Origin: Mycolicibacterium sp. TY81
GTDB taxonomy: Bacteria > Actinomycetota > Actinomycetes > Mycobacteriales > Mycobacteriaceae
Assembly: GCF_018326285.1 (NCBI RefSeq)
Contig: NZ_AP023362.1
Location: forward strand, 3,844,001-3,908,000
DNA: 64,000 nucleotides
Direction: 5' to 3'
The translations under genes and the position numbers were made by a program. The notes below the pieces were generated by a model that worked only from the letters and a program-made list of their open reading frames with translations, had not been told where the DNA came from and did no database searches. This document shows positions 52,176 through 59,638 of the stretch, in pieces. Within the stretch, counting starts at the first letter, position 1. Each line of letters opens with the position of its first letter.

Positions 52176-53135
52176 CTACTCGGGAGGCATTGCGGCACGC
52201 AACCGGTCGGCGACCACCGCGGCCGCGGCGATCACCTCCGGCGGTTCGAGGACCTCGAACCGGTATCCCGGCATCGCCAGGTACAACACGATGCGCTCGG
52301 GGTCGTCGCCGCCGGCCGTCACGATGCAGCGGTCCGGGCCGTCCGCCTCGATCTGCGCCGACGCCGCGGAAAACATCTGCGCCAGTTGACTTTCCGATGC
52401 CTCATAGCGGACCCGCGCGACGTACCGGTACGGCGACGCGGTGATGGCCTGACGCACGAACTCCGCGGGATCAGGCGCCGGGCGCGGCGCGAACGTCGTG
52501 CCCGCGGCCTTGACATCGACCATCCGGTCCAGGCGCAGAGTGCGCCAGTCCTGCTTGTCGCGGTCGTAGGCCAGCAGGTACCAGCGGCGCCCGGTGGTGA
52601 CGAGTTGATAGGGCTCCAACCGCCGCTCGGTGCTGTTGCCGCGGATGTCGGTGTAGCCGAGCCTGACGTGTTCGTGGTCGCGGCAGGCGCGGGCCAGCGT
52701 CATCAGGTCGTCGGGCGAAACCGCTTCGACCGCACCGCCACCGGTCAGTGTCACCGTCGCGTCGTGCACGGCGGACACCTGCGACCGGAGCCGCGCCGGC
52801 ATCACCTGGTCGAGTTTGGACAGTGCCCGCAGCGCCGACTCACCGACGCCCGCGACGCTGCCCCCGGCCGCGAGCCGCAGACAGACCGCCATCGCGACGG
52901 CCTCCTCGGGGTCGAGCAGCAGGGGCGGCAACGCGGCGCCGGCGCCCAATTGATAGCCGCCGTCGCGGCCCTTACTGGCGTGCACCGGATAGCCGAGGTC
53001 ACGCAGCCGTTCGATGTCGCGGCGCACACTGCGGCCGGTGACGCCGAGCCGGTCGGCCAGCTCCTGCCCCGTCCACACCCGGCGCGCCTGCAGCAGCCCC
53101 AGCAGCTGCAGCACGCGGCTCGTCGTTTCGGACAT
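52176..53135 (-). CDS. WYL-domain transcriptional regulator (YafY/PafC type)
   Basis: A 319-aa regulator: N-terminal winged HTH (TTSRVLQLLGLLQARRVWTGQELADRLGVTGRSVRRDIERLRDLGYPV), central WYL domain (EPYQLVTTGRRWYLLAYDRDKQDWRTLRLDRM) and a C-terminal WCX region (YVARVRYEASESQLAQMFS, YLAMPGYRFEVLEPPEVI). The ATG at 53135 is preferred to one at 53153. It is divergent from a DinB-family gene across a palindrome, a common pairing in actinobacteria. WYL domains bind nucleic acids or nucleotides in DNA-damage and other responses. Confidence 0.9.
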   Translation of the reverse strand: MSETTSRVLQLLGLLQARRVWTGQELADRLGVTGRSVRRDIERLRDLGYPVHASKGRDGGYQLGAGAALPPLLLDPEEAVAMAVCLRLAAGGSVAGVGESALRALSKLDQVMPARLRSQVSAVHDATVTLTGGGAVEAVSPDDLMTLARACRDHEHVRLGYTDIRGNSTERRLEPYQLVTTGRRWYLLAYDRDKQDWRTLRLDRMVDVKAAGTTFAPRPAPDPAEFVRQAITASPYRYVARVRYEASESQLAQMFSAASAQIEADGPDRCIVTAGGDDPERIVLYLAMPGYRFEVLEPPEVIAAAAVVADRLRAAMPPE

Positions 53136-53156
53136 GACAACACTCTGCCGCATTCA

Positions 53157-53175
53157 TAGGACAGAAACAGTCCTA
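53157..53175. promoter_or_regulatory. Candidate WYL-regulator operator
   Basis: TAGGAC-AGAAACA-GTCCTA is a perfect 6-bp inverted repeat, with further ATTCA/TGAAT pairing just outside (offset by one base). It lies in the 61-bp gap between the WYL gene and the DinB gene. Confidence 0.6.
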
Positions 53176-53196
53176 ATTGAATGTCAGGCTCTTCAT

Positions 53197-53724
53197 GTGA
53201 CCGAAGAACGGACCAAAGAACTGGCCGACCAACTCGACTGGCATTGGCAACACCAGCTGCGTCCCCGGCTCGAGGGACTGACCGACGACGAATATTTCTG
53301 GGAGCCGGTGCCCGGGTGCTGGACCCTGCACCGCGACGGATCCATCGACTTCAGCTACCCGCCACCGCAACCCGAACCGTTCACGACCATCGCCTGGCGG
53401 CTGGCGCACGTCATCGTCGGCGTCCTGGCCATGCGGAACCACTCGCATTTCGGCGGACCACCGGCCGACTACCAGTCGTGGCCGTACGCCCGCGACGCAC
53501 GCACCGCACTGGAGCAGCTCGACACCGCCTACGCGACCTGGATCACCGGAGTCCGCGGGCTCGACGCCGCTGCCCTGGCCCGGCCGTGCGGACCCGCCGA
53601 GGGTCCCTACGCTGACTTCTCAATGGCCACCCTCGTGCTGCACATCAATCGCGAAGTCATTCACCACGGAGCTGAAATCGCCTGCCTCCGTGACCTTTAC
53701 ACCCACACCCCGAAGGAGAACTGA
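53197..53724 (+). CDS. DinB-family (YfiT-like) putative metal-dependent hydrolase
   Basis: A four-helix-bundle DinB-fold protein of 175 aa (DinB_2 or DUF664 type). The metal-binding histidines are in WRLAHVIVGVLAMRNHSH (helix 2) and VLHINREVIHHGAEIACLRDLY (helix 4). DinB-fold enzymes include mycothiol-dependent transferases in actinobacteria, but the reaction here is unknown. GTG at 53197. It is 2 bp before the second DinB gene and divergent from the WYL regulator. Confidence 0.85.
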   Translation: MTEERTKELADQLDWHWQHQLRPRLEGLTDDEYFWEPVPGCWTLHRDGSIDFSYPPPQPEPFTTIAWRLAHVIVGVLAMRNHSHFGGPPADYQSWPYARDARTALEQLDTAYATWITGVRGLDAAALARPCGPAEGPYADFSMATLVLHINREVIHHGAEIACLRDLYTHTPKEN

Positions 53725-53726
53725 AC

Positions 53727-54326
53727 ATGGCCGGACTGCCCGCACCCGCAGGCGACGAGCGTCAGACCCTCTTCAACTTCATCGCGTTCCAGCAGGACGC
53801 GTTCGCGGCCGTCGCCCACGGCCTCACCGACGAGCAGGCGCGCTCGACCCCATCGGTCAGCGCGTTGTCGATCGGCGGACTGATCAAGCACGTCACCGGT
53901 GTGCAGGCCGGCTGGGTCGCGCGTGCGGTCGCCGCGCCCGACTTCCCGCCGCGCGACACCCGGCCGATGGCCGAACAGATGGCCGAACACCAGGATCAGC
54001 TCACGATGCGCGACGACGAGAAGCTCGGCGACCTGCTCGACGCCCTGCGTACGCAGAACGCCAAGACGCTGCAGGCCTTCGCCGAACTCGACCTCGACAC
54101 GCTGGTGCCGGTCCCGCACGAGGTGCCGTGGTTCCCCGCCGACGTCGACCACTGGACGGTGCGCTGGGTCGGCATGCACATCATCGAGGAGCTGTCGCGG
54201 CATGCCGGGCACGCCGACATCATCCGCGAATCCATCGACCGCGCGACCATGTACGAGCTGCTGGCCGCCGAGGAGGAGTGGCCGGAGACGGATTTCATCA
54301 AGCGCTGGCGGCCGGCCGCCCGGTAA
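53727..54326 (+). CDS. DinB-family protein, mycothiol-dependent-like (DUF664)
   Basis: A 199-aa DinB-fold protein. Histidines fitting the metal site are in SIGGLIKHVTGVQAGWV and IIEELSRHAGHADIIRESID, the C-terminal signature of this group. It may use mycothiol, the actinobacterial thiol, as cofactor (inference from family). It overlaps function with the upstream paralogous gene, from which it is 2 bp away, so the two form one transcript. AAGGAG precedes the ATG (CCCCGAAGGAGAACTGAAC). Confidence 0.88.
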   Translation: MAGLPAPAGDERQTLFNFIAFQQDAFAAVAHGLTDEQARSTPSVSALSIGGLIKHVTGVQAGWVARAVAAPDFPPRDTRPMAEQMAEHQDQLTMRDDEKLGDLLDALRTQNAKTLQAFAELDLDTLVPVPHEVPWFPADVDHWTVRWVGMHIIEELSRHAGHADIIRESIDRATMYELLAAEEEWPETDFIKRWRPAAR

Positions 54327-54335
54327 CTCGAGATG

Positions 54336-54379
54336 GACGAAATGGCTGCTCCCACCCACGGCGGAGCAGCCATTTCGTC
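54336..54379. terminator. Bidirectional terminator between DinB and TetR genes
   Basis: A perfect 17-bp stem (54336-54352 with 54363-54379, GACGAAATGGCTGCTCC) with a 10-nt loop lies 9 bp after the DinB stop and reaches the convergent TetR stop. Confidence 0.8.
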
Positions 54380-54980
54380 ATTCTCGGCGCAGCACCAATG
54401 CCAGTGCCGCGTCGACCACCACATCCAGGTCCGACCCCAACGAACCGGACAGCCACTGTTGGGCCAGCTCCGCCATGGCCCCGGTGTACATGGCCGCACC
54501 GACGCGCGCGGCGACGGGATCCGAACCGGGGTGCAGCCGGCCGCCCTCGGCGAGGACGGCATCGAGCAGCAGGTCCTGCGTGACGGCGCGGCGCGCGGCC
54601 AGCACCGGGTTGGCGCGGGCCTCGGTGAACAGCACCCGGCCGCGCCGCGGATCGGCGGACCCGAAGCCCAGTACCGCGGCGATGCCGGCCCGGGTCCGGT
54701 CCCGCACCGAGTCGCCCGCGACGGTGATGGCGGCGTCGACCACCGTGGCCAGTTCACCGCTGACCTTGTCGTAGACGGCGCCCAGCAGATCGTCGATGCC
54801 GTCGAAGCTCTCGTAGAAGTAGCGGGTGTTGAGCCCGCACGCACGGCACACCGAACGGACCGACAACGCCGATTCGCCGCCGGAGCCGAACAACTCGAAT
54901 GCCGCGTCGACCAGTAACCCGCGCCGCTCGGCGCGGCGGTCGTCGAGCGGAACCCCCGCCCACCTGGTCGGTGTCGACAT
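54378..54980 (-). CDS. TetR-family regulator of the MpaB-type oxygenase gene
   Basis: A 200-aa TetR-type repressor. HTH at residues 15-65 (RRAERRGLLVDAAFELFGSGGESALSVRSVCRACGLNTRYFYESFDGIDDLLGAVYDKV). The C-terminal helices hold the ligand pocket (LGFGSADPRRGRVLFTEARANPVLAARRAVTQDLLLDAVLAEG). It is divergent from the DUF2236 gene, with two copies of an operator-like site between them, so it probably represses that gene and itself. Ligand unknown. Confidence 0.9.
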   Translation of the reverse strand: MSTPTRWAGVPLDDRRAERRGLLVDAAFELFGSGGESALSVRSVCRACGLNTRYFYESFDGIDDLLGAVYDKVSGELATVVDAAITVAGDSVRDRTRAGIAAVLGFGSADPRRGRVLFTEARANPVLAARRAVTQDLLLDAVLAEGGRLHPGSDPVAARVGAAMYTGAMAELAQQWLSGSLGSDLDVVVDAALALVLRRE

Positions 54981-54994
54981 CCCTACAGCCTAGG

Positions 54995-55044
54995 TCTGGT
55001 CACACCCGTCACCAAATACTATTCTGGTTACGACCGTGACCAGA
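54995..55044. promoter_or_regulatory. Twin operator-like sites in the TetR/MpaB intergenic region
   Basis: A near-perfect 22-bp palindrome (TCTGGTTACG to CGTGACCAGA) lies at 55023-55044, 10 bp before the oxygenase GTG. A diverged copy starting TCTGGTCAC and ending GTCACCA is at 54995-55014. The two are 28 bp apart, with the second covering the probable oxygenase promoter. Confidence 0.65.
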
Positions 55045-55054
55045 AGGGGTTGAC

Positions 55055-56053
55055 GTGTACCTGCCGCACCAGTTCATCGAGCATCAGCTTCAGCACCGGT
55101 TCGACCAGACCATCCGGCGGAACTACTTCCGCGGCATGGAGTTCGCCGGCCCCGCCGGAGACCCGGGCTGGTTCGGCCCCGGCAGCGCCGTCTGGCACGT
55201 GCACTCCCACACCGAGGCCCTGGTCTTCGGCCTGCAGTGCGCCGCGTTCATCGAGCGCCTCGACCCGTCCATCTACTGGATGGGCATGCACCACTCGCGA
55301 CTCGTCAAGCGCGACGAGAACGGCGAGGCCATTCCGGTGGTCGACCCGAAGGGCGCGGCCGTCCGGCTGGGCCACTCCATCGCGTTCTTCATCGGCACCG
55401 CGTACGGCAGCACCGAGACCGCCGAGAACCTGGCCCGGACCGTGCGCGCCATGCACCACACCATCAAGGGCGTCCGCCCGGACGGCGCGGCCTATGACGC
55501 CGACGATCCGGACTGGCTGCGCTGGAACTACGCGACGGTGGTGTGGGGCCTCGCGACGGCGCACGAGCTCTACCACCCGAACCCGTTGCGCGGCAAGAAA
55601 CTTAACCGCTACTACGGCGAGTTCATCCGCGTCGGACACGCCCTCGGTGGCACCGACCTGCCCACCACCAAGGCCGAGACCCTGGACTGCCTGAAGTCCT
55701 ATCTCCCCAAACTGGCGCTGACGCACGGCGCCGCCATGGCCACCGGCCCCAACCTGCCGATGCCGCAGAGCGCCATCGACTGGGCCGTCCGGGACACCAT
55801 GCCGAAGTGGGCCAAGCAGCTGCTCGGACATACCGACCCCAACCCGATCGAGCGTGCCGCCCGTCGAGCCGTGGTGTGGTCGATCATCAACGGCCTGCAC
55901 GCCGCCGCCGGACCGTTCCCGGAATTCCGCCAGGCCACAGCGCGGGTCAAGGGCGGCGTCGATCCGGAGCTGGCACCACACACCGTCCCGGCGTACGTGC
56001 CCGGCAGCGACCCGGTCCGCAGCCGCGCCGACATCGAGAGCGTCTTCGTCTGA
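55055..56053 (+). CDS. Oxygenase MpaB-type (DUF2236) protein
   Basis: A 332-aa member of the ER-bound oxygenase mpaB/latex-clearing-protein fold, which binds heme. Features: SAVWHVHSHTEALVFGLQCAAFIERLDPSIYWMGMHHS; the segment FIGTAYGSTETAENLARTVRAMHHTIKGVRPDG, where conserved Arg/His residues approach heme; WNYATVVWGLATAHELYHP. Likely oxygenation of a hydrophobic compound, substrate unknown. GTG at 55055 with GGGG ahead. Divergent from its probable TetR regulator. Confidence 0.87.
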   Translation: MYLPHQFIEHQLQHRFDQTIRRNYFRGMEFAGPAGDPGWFGPGSAVWHVHSHTEALVFGLQCAAFIERLDPSIYWMGMHHSRLVKRDENGEAIPVVDPKGAAVRLGHSIAFFIGTAYGSTETAENLARTVRAMHHTIKGVRPDGAAYDADDPDWLRWNYATVVWGLATAHELYHPNPLRGKKLNRYYGEFIRVGHALGGTDLPTTKAETLDCLKSYLPKLALTHGAAMATGPNLPMPQSAIDWAVRDTMPKWAKQLLGHTDPNPIERAARRAVVWSIINGLHAAAGPFPEFRQATARVKGGVDPELAPHTVPAYVPGSDPVRSRADIESVFV

Positions 56054-56126
56054 TCCGCGGCGGCGAAACGGCATGACGCGAGACACACCTTTTTGGCGGT
56101 ACCCGGGGTTTTGAGACACTTCACCA

Positions 56127-57491
56127 ATGAGTTCTCCGCGGAAGACACCGCACCGTGAAGGTGCCAGGCTGGACCGGGTGCCGCTGCCCGTCGAAGCCGC
56201 CCGCATCGGGGCCACCGGCTGGCAGCTCGCCCGGACCGGCGTACGCGTCGTCGGCAGCGCCTTTTCCAAGGGCAGCCTGCAGCAGAAGGTGATCAAGCAG
56301 GTCCCGAAGACGTTCTCCGATCTGGGGCCGACGTACGTCAAGCTCGGCCAGATCATCGCGTCGAGCCCCGGCGCCTTCGGCGAGCCGCTGAGCCGCGAGT
56401 TCCGCAGCCTGCTCGACCGGGTCCCGCCGGCCGACAAGAACGAGGTGCACAAGCTGCTGCGCGAAGAACTCGGCGGCGACCCGGCCGACCTCTTCGCCAC
56501 CTTCGACGACGAGCCCTTCGCCTCCGCGTCCATCGCCCAGGTGCACTACGCGACGCTGCACTCCGGCGAAGAGGTCGTCGTCAAAATCCAGCGCCCGGGC
56601 ATCCGCCGCCGCGTGGCCGCCGATCTGCAGATTCTCAAGCGCGGCGCGCAGATCGCCGAGCTGGCCAAGCTGGGCCAGCGGCTCTCCGCGCAGGACGTGG
56701 TCGCCGACTTCGCCGACAACCTCGCCGAGGAACTCGACTTCCGGCTCGAGGCGCAGTCCATGGACGCCTGGGTGGCGCACATGCACGCCTCGCCGCTGGG
56801 CCGGAACATCCGGGTGGCCCAGGTCTACTGGGACCTGACCAGCGAGCGTGTGCTGACCATGGAACGCGTCGAGGGCATCCGCATCGACGACGCCGCCGCC
56901 ATCCGCAAGGCCGGGTTCGACGGTGAGGAACTGGTCAAGGCCCTGCTGTTCAGCGTTTTCGAGGGCGGCCTCAAGCACGGCCTGTTCCACGGCGACCTGC
57001 ACGCCGGCAACCTCCACGTCGACAAGGACGGCAAGATCGTCTTCTTCGACTTCGGCATCATGGGCCGCATCGACCCGCGGACGCGGTGGCTGCTGCGCGA
57101 ACTCGTCTACGCGCTGCTGGTCTCGAAGGATCACGCCGCGGCCGGCCGGATCGTCGTCATGATGGGCGCCGTCGGCACGGTCAAGCCGGAAGGCCAGGCG
57201 GCCAAGGACCTGGAGGCGTTCACCACGCCGCTCACCATGAAGTCGCTGGGCGACCTGTCCTACGCCGAGATCGGCAAGCAATTGTCCACCCTCGCCGACG
57301 CGTACGACGTCAAGCTGCCGCGCGAGCTGGTCCTGATCGGCAAGCAGTTCCTCTACGTCGAGCGGTACATGAAGCTGCTGGCACCGCGGTGGCAGATGAT
57401 GAGCGATCCCCAGCTGAAGGGCTACTTCGCCAATTTCATGGTGGATATCAGCCGCGACCACAAGAACGCCGACGGCCAATCCGAGGGGTAG
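56127..57491 (+). CDS. ABC1/AarF-family atypical kinase-like protein
   Basis: A 454-aa ADCK/UbiB-family kinase-like protein, corresponding to Rv0647c. Family motifs: KxGQ (YVKLGQIIASSPG), the Ala-rich loop SASIAQVHYATL, ion-pair Lys in VVVKIQRPG, catalytic HGDLHAGNLH and FDFGIMGRID. Relatives support quinone biosynthesis or lipid homeostasis in other organisms; the mycobacterial role is not settled. It is followed 54 bp downstream by an alpha/beta hydrolase on the same strand, as in Rv0647c-Rv0646c. Confidence 0.92.
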   Translation: MSSPRKTPHREGARLDRVPLPVEAARIGATGWQLARTGVRVVGSAFSKGSLQQKVIKQVPKTFSDLGPTYVKLGQIIASSPGAFGEPLSREFRSLLDRVPPADKNEVHKLLREELGGDPADLFATFDDEPFASASIAQVHYATLHSGEEVVVKIQRPGIRRRVAADLQILKRGAQIAELAKLGQRLSAQDVVADFADNLAEELDFRLEAQSMDAWVAHMHASPLGRNIRVAQVYWDLTSERVLTMERVEGIRIDDAAAIRKAGFDGEELVKALLFSVFEGGLKHGLFHGDLHAGNLHVDKDGKIVFFDFGIMGRIDPRTRWLLRELVYALLVSKDHAAAGRIVVMMGAVGTVKPEGQAAKDLEAFTTPLTMKSLGDLSYAEIGKQLSTLADAYDVKLPRELVLIGKQFLYVERYMKLLAPRWQMMSDPQLKGYFANFMVDISRDHKNADGQSEG

Positions 57492-57545
57492 GCCCCGAAG
57501 GCCGAATCCGACCATCGAACAGCACCCGCTGAGATACGAGTAGAT

Positions 57546-58472
57546 ATGCAGCCCGAACGAGACACCACCCCCGAGGTCCGCACCGGATTCGCCCGCTCGG
57601 GCGACCTGGAGATCGCCTACGAGGACATGGGCAATCCGGACGATCCGGCGGTGCTGCTCATCATGGGCCTGGGAGCGCAGCTGCTGTTGTGGCGAAAAGG
57701 CTTCTGCGACAAGCTCATCGAGAAGGGTTACCGCGTCATCCGGTTCGACAACCGCGACGTGGGCCTGTCCACCAAGATCGAGGGCAGGCACGCCGGTTCG
57801 GCGCTGCTGCCCCGGATGTTGCGGTCGTACGCCGGCCTGCGCAGCGACGCGGTCTACACGCTGGAGGACATGGCCGACGACGCCGCGGCACTGCTGGATC
57901 ACCTGGAGATCGAGCAGGCACACATCGTCGGCGGCTCGATGGGCGGCATGATCGCGCAGGTCTTCGCGGCCCGCTACCAGCACCGGACCAAGACGCTCGG
58001 CGTCATCTTCTCCAGTAACAACCAGCCGCTGTTGCCGCCGCCCGGCCCGAAGCAGCTCAAGGCCATCACGACGCGGCCGCAGGACACGTCGCGCGCCGGC
58101 GTCATCGCCAACGCGGTCAACGTCGGCCGCATCATCGGCAGCCCCGCCTACCCGACGCCGCTCGACCAGGCCGAGGCCGACGCCGCCGAAAGCTACGACC
58201 GCTCGTACTACCCCGTCGGCGTCGCGCGCCACTTCGGGGCCATCTTGGGCAGCGGCAGCCTGCGGCACTACGACGAGATGATCACCGTCCCGACGCTCGT
58301 CATCCATGGTCGGGCCGATAAACTGATGCGACCGAGCGGTGGTCGAGCAGTGGCCAAGGCAATCCGGCGCGCTCGGTTGGTGTTGTTCGACGGCATGGGT
58401 CATGACCTGCCCGAGCCCCTCTGGGACGACATCGCCGGTGAACTGGCCACCACATTTGCCGAAATCCCATAG
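57546..58472 (+). CDS. lipG: Alpha/beta-hydrolase lipase/esterase LipG-like
   Basis: A 308-aa alpha/beta hydrolase corresponding to LipG (Rv0646c). Nucleophile elbow GGSMGGMIAQ; acid in HGRADKLM; His in GMGHDLPEPLW. The oxyanion strand is LLIMGLGAQLLLWRKGFCDKL. LipG is reported as a phospholipase/thioesterase acting on envelope lipids, which fits its place before a mycolic-acid methyltransferase gene. No signal peptide is seen. Confidence 0.9.
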   Translation: MQPERDTTPEVRTGFARSGDLEIAYEDMGNPDDPAVLLIMGLGAQLLLWRKGFCDKLIEKGYRVIRFDNRDVGLSTKIEGRHAGSALLPRMLRSYAGLRSDAVYTLEDMADDAAALLDHLEIEQAHIVGGSMGGMIAQVFAARYQHRTKTLGVIFSSNNQPLLPPPGPKQLKAITTRPQDTSRAGVIANAVNVGRIIGSPAYPTPLDQAEADAAESYDRSYYPVGVARHFGAILGSGSLRHYDEMITVPTLVIHGRADKLMRPSGGRAVAKAIRRARLVLFDGMGHDLPEPLWDDIAGELATTFAEIP

Positions 58473-58674
58473 ACGTATCAGTCCGGTCACAGCCGCCGCC
58501 ACGCTGGGGGAATGAACGCGGCTACCGGCCTCAAGGCGGTTACGTTTGCTGTCTCGACTGACCGTGACGGCGCGTTACACCAACGTCAAGGAATCGGCCG
58601 GAGGCCAGGTATTGTGCGGGCACGATTGTGATTTAGTGACCGGCATCACCACCCAGTGAGGAAGGTCAAGTTAG

Positions 58675-59580
58675 GTGTTACAGATGATTCAGGAGTCCGC
58701 AGAGGCCAAGGACATGCGGCCGCATTTCGAGGACATCCAGGCGCACTACGACCTGTCCGACGATTTCTTTGGGCTGTTCCAGGACAACTCCCGCAAGTAC
58801 AGCTGCGCCTACTTCACCGGACCGTTCGTCTCGATGGAGGAGGCCCAGCTCGCCAACGTCGACCAGCACCTCGAACAGCTTGACCTCAAGCCCGGCATGA
58901 CGCTGCTGGAGATCGGCTGCGGCTGGGGTCTGACGATGCAGCGCGCCATGGAGAAGTACGACGTCAATGTCATCGGCCTGACGTTGAGCAAGAACCAGCA
59001 GGCGTTCTGCACGGAGCTGCTCAGCAACACCGCGTCGGACCGCTCGCACCGCGTGCTGCTGAAGGGCTGGGAAGAGTTCCACGAGCCGGTGGACCGCATC
59101 GTGTCGATCGAGGCCTTCGAACACTTCGGCTTCGAGCGCTACGACGACTTCTTCAAGAACTGCTACGAGATCATGCCCGCCGACGGCCGCATGACCATCC
59201 AGAGCAGCGTGAGCTACCACCCGATGGACATGGCCGCGCGCGGCAAGAAGCTGACGTTCGAGATGGCCCGGTTCATCAAGTTCATGGCGACCGACATCTT
59301 CCCCGGCGGCCGGCTGCCCAGCACCCAGATGATGGTGGATCACGGCGAGAAGGCCGGCTTCAACGTCCCCGAGCCGCTGTCGCTGCGCAACCACTACATC
59401 AAGACGCTCGGCGTGTGGGCCGCCAACCTGGAGCACGCCAAGGACAAGGCCATCGAGATCGCGGGCCAGGAGAACTACGACCGGTACATGAAGTATCTGA
59501 CCGGCTGCCAGTTCTACTTCCTTGACGAGTGCCTCGACGTCAGCCTGGTCACCTACACCAAGCAGAAGGAAGCCGCGTAG
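58675..59580 (+). CDS. Mycolic acid methyltransferase (MmaA/CmaA family)
   Basis: A SAM-dependent methyltransferase that modifies meromycolate chains (cyclopropane, methoxy or hydroxy groups). 301 aa; starts [36 protein letters not shown] motif [13 protein letters not shown] (about 76-88); [57 protein letters not shown]. Most similar in sequence to the MmaA4/hydroxy-mycolate branch, but the exact modification cannot be assigned. GTG at 58675 with GAGGAAGG upstream; an ATG at 58684 is an alternative. Only one gene of the family is present where M. tuberculosis has four. Confidence 0.93.
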   Translation: MLQMIQESAEAKDMRPHFEDIQAHYDLSDDFFGLFQDNSRKYSCAYFTGPFVSMEEAQLANVDQHLEQLDLKPGMTLLEIGCGWGLTMQRAMEKYDVNVIGLTLSKNQQAFCTELLSNTASDRSHRVLLKGWEEFHEPVDRIVSIEAFEHFGFERYDDFFKNCYEIMPADGRMTIQSSVSYHPMDMAARGKKLTFEMARFIKFMATDIFPGGRLPSTQMMVDHGEKAGFNVPEPLSLRNHYIKTLGVWAANLEHAKDKAIEIAGQENYDRYMKYLTGCQFYFLDECLDVSLVTYTKQKEAA

Positions 59581-59589
59581 GCATTTTCG

Positions 59590-59633
59590 ACGAGTAGCGC
59601 CCCCGACCCGAGGTCGGGGGCGCTACTCGTTTT
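59590..59633 (+). terminator. Terminator of the mycolic acid methyltransferase gene
   Basis: An 18-bp GC-rich stem (59590-59607 with 59613-59630) with a 5-nt loop and TTTT follows the stop by 10 bp. Confidence 0.92.
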
Positions 59634-59638
59634 CGGGA

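Noticed and set aside
56121..58502. 793-codon minus frame opposite the ABC1 and lipase genes
   Set aside because: Antisense shadow; both plus-strand genes have clear catalytic motifs.
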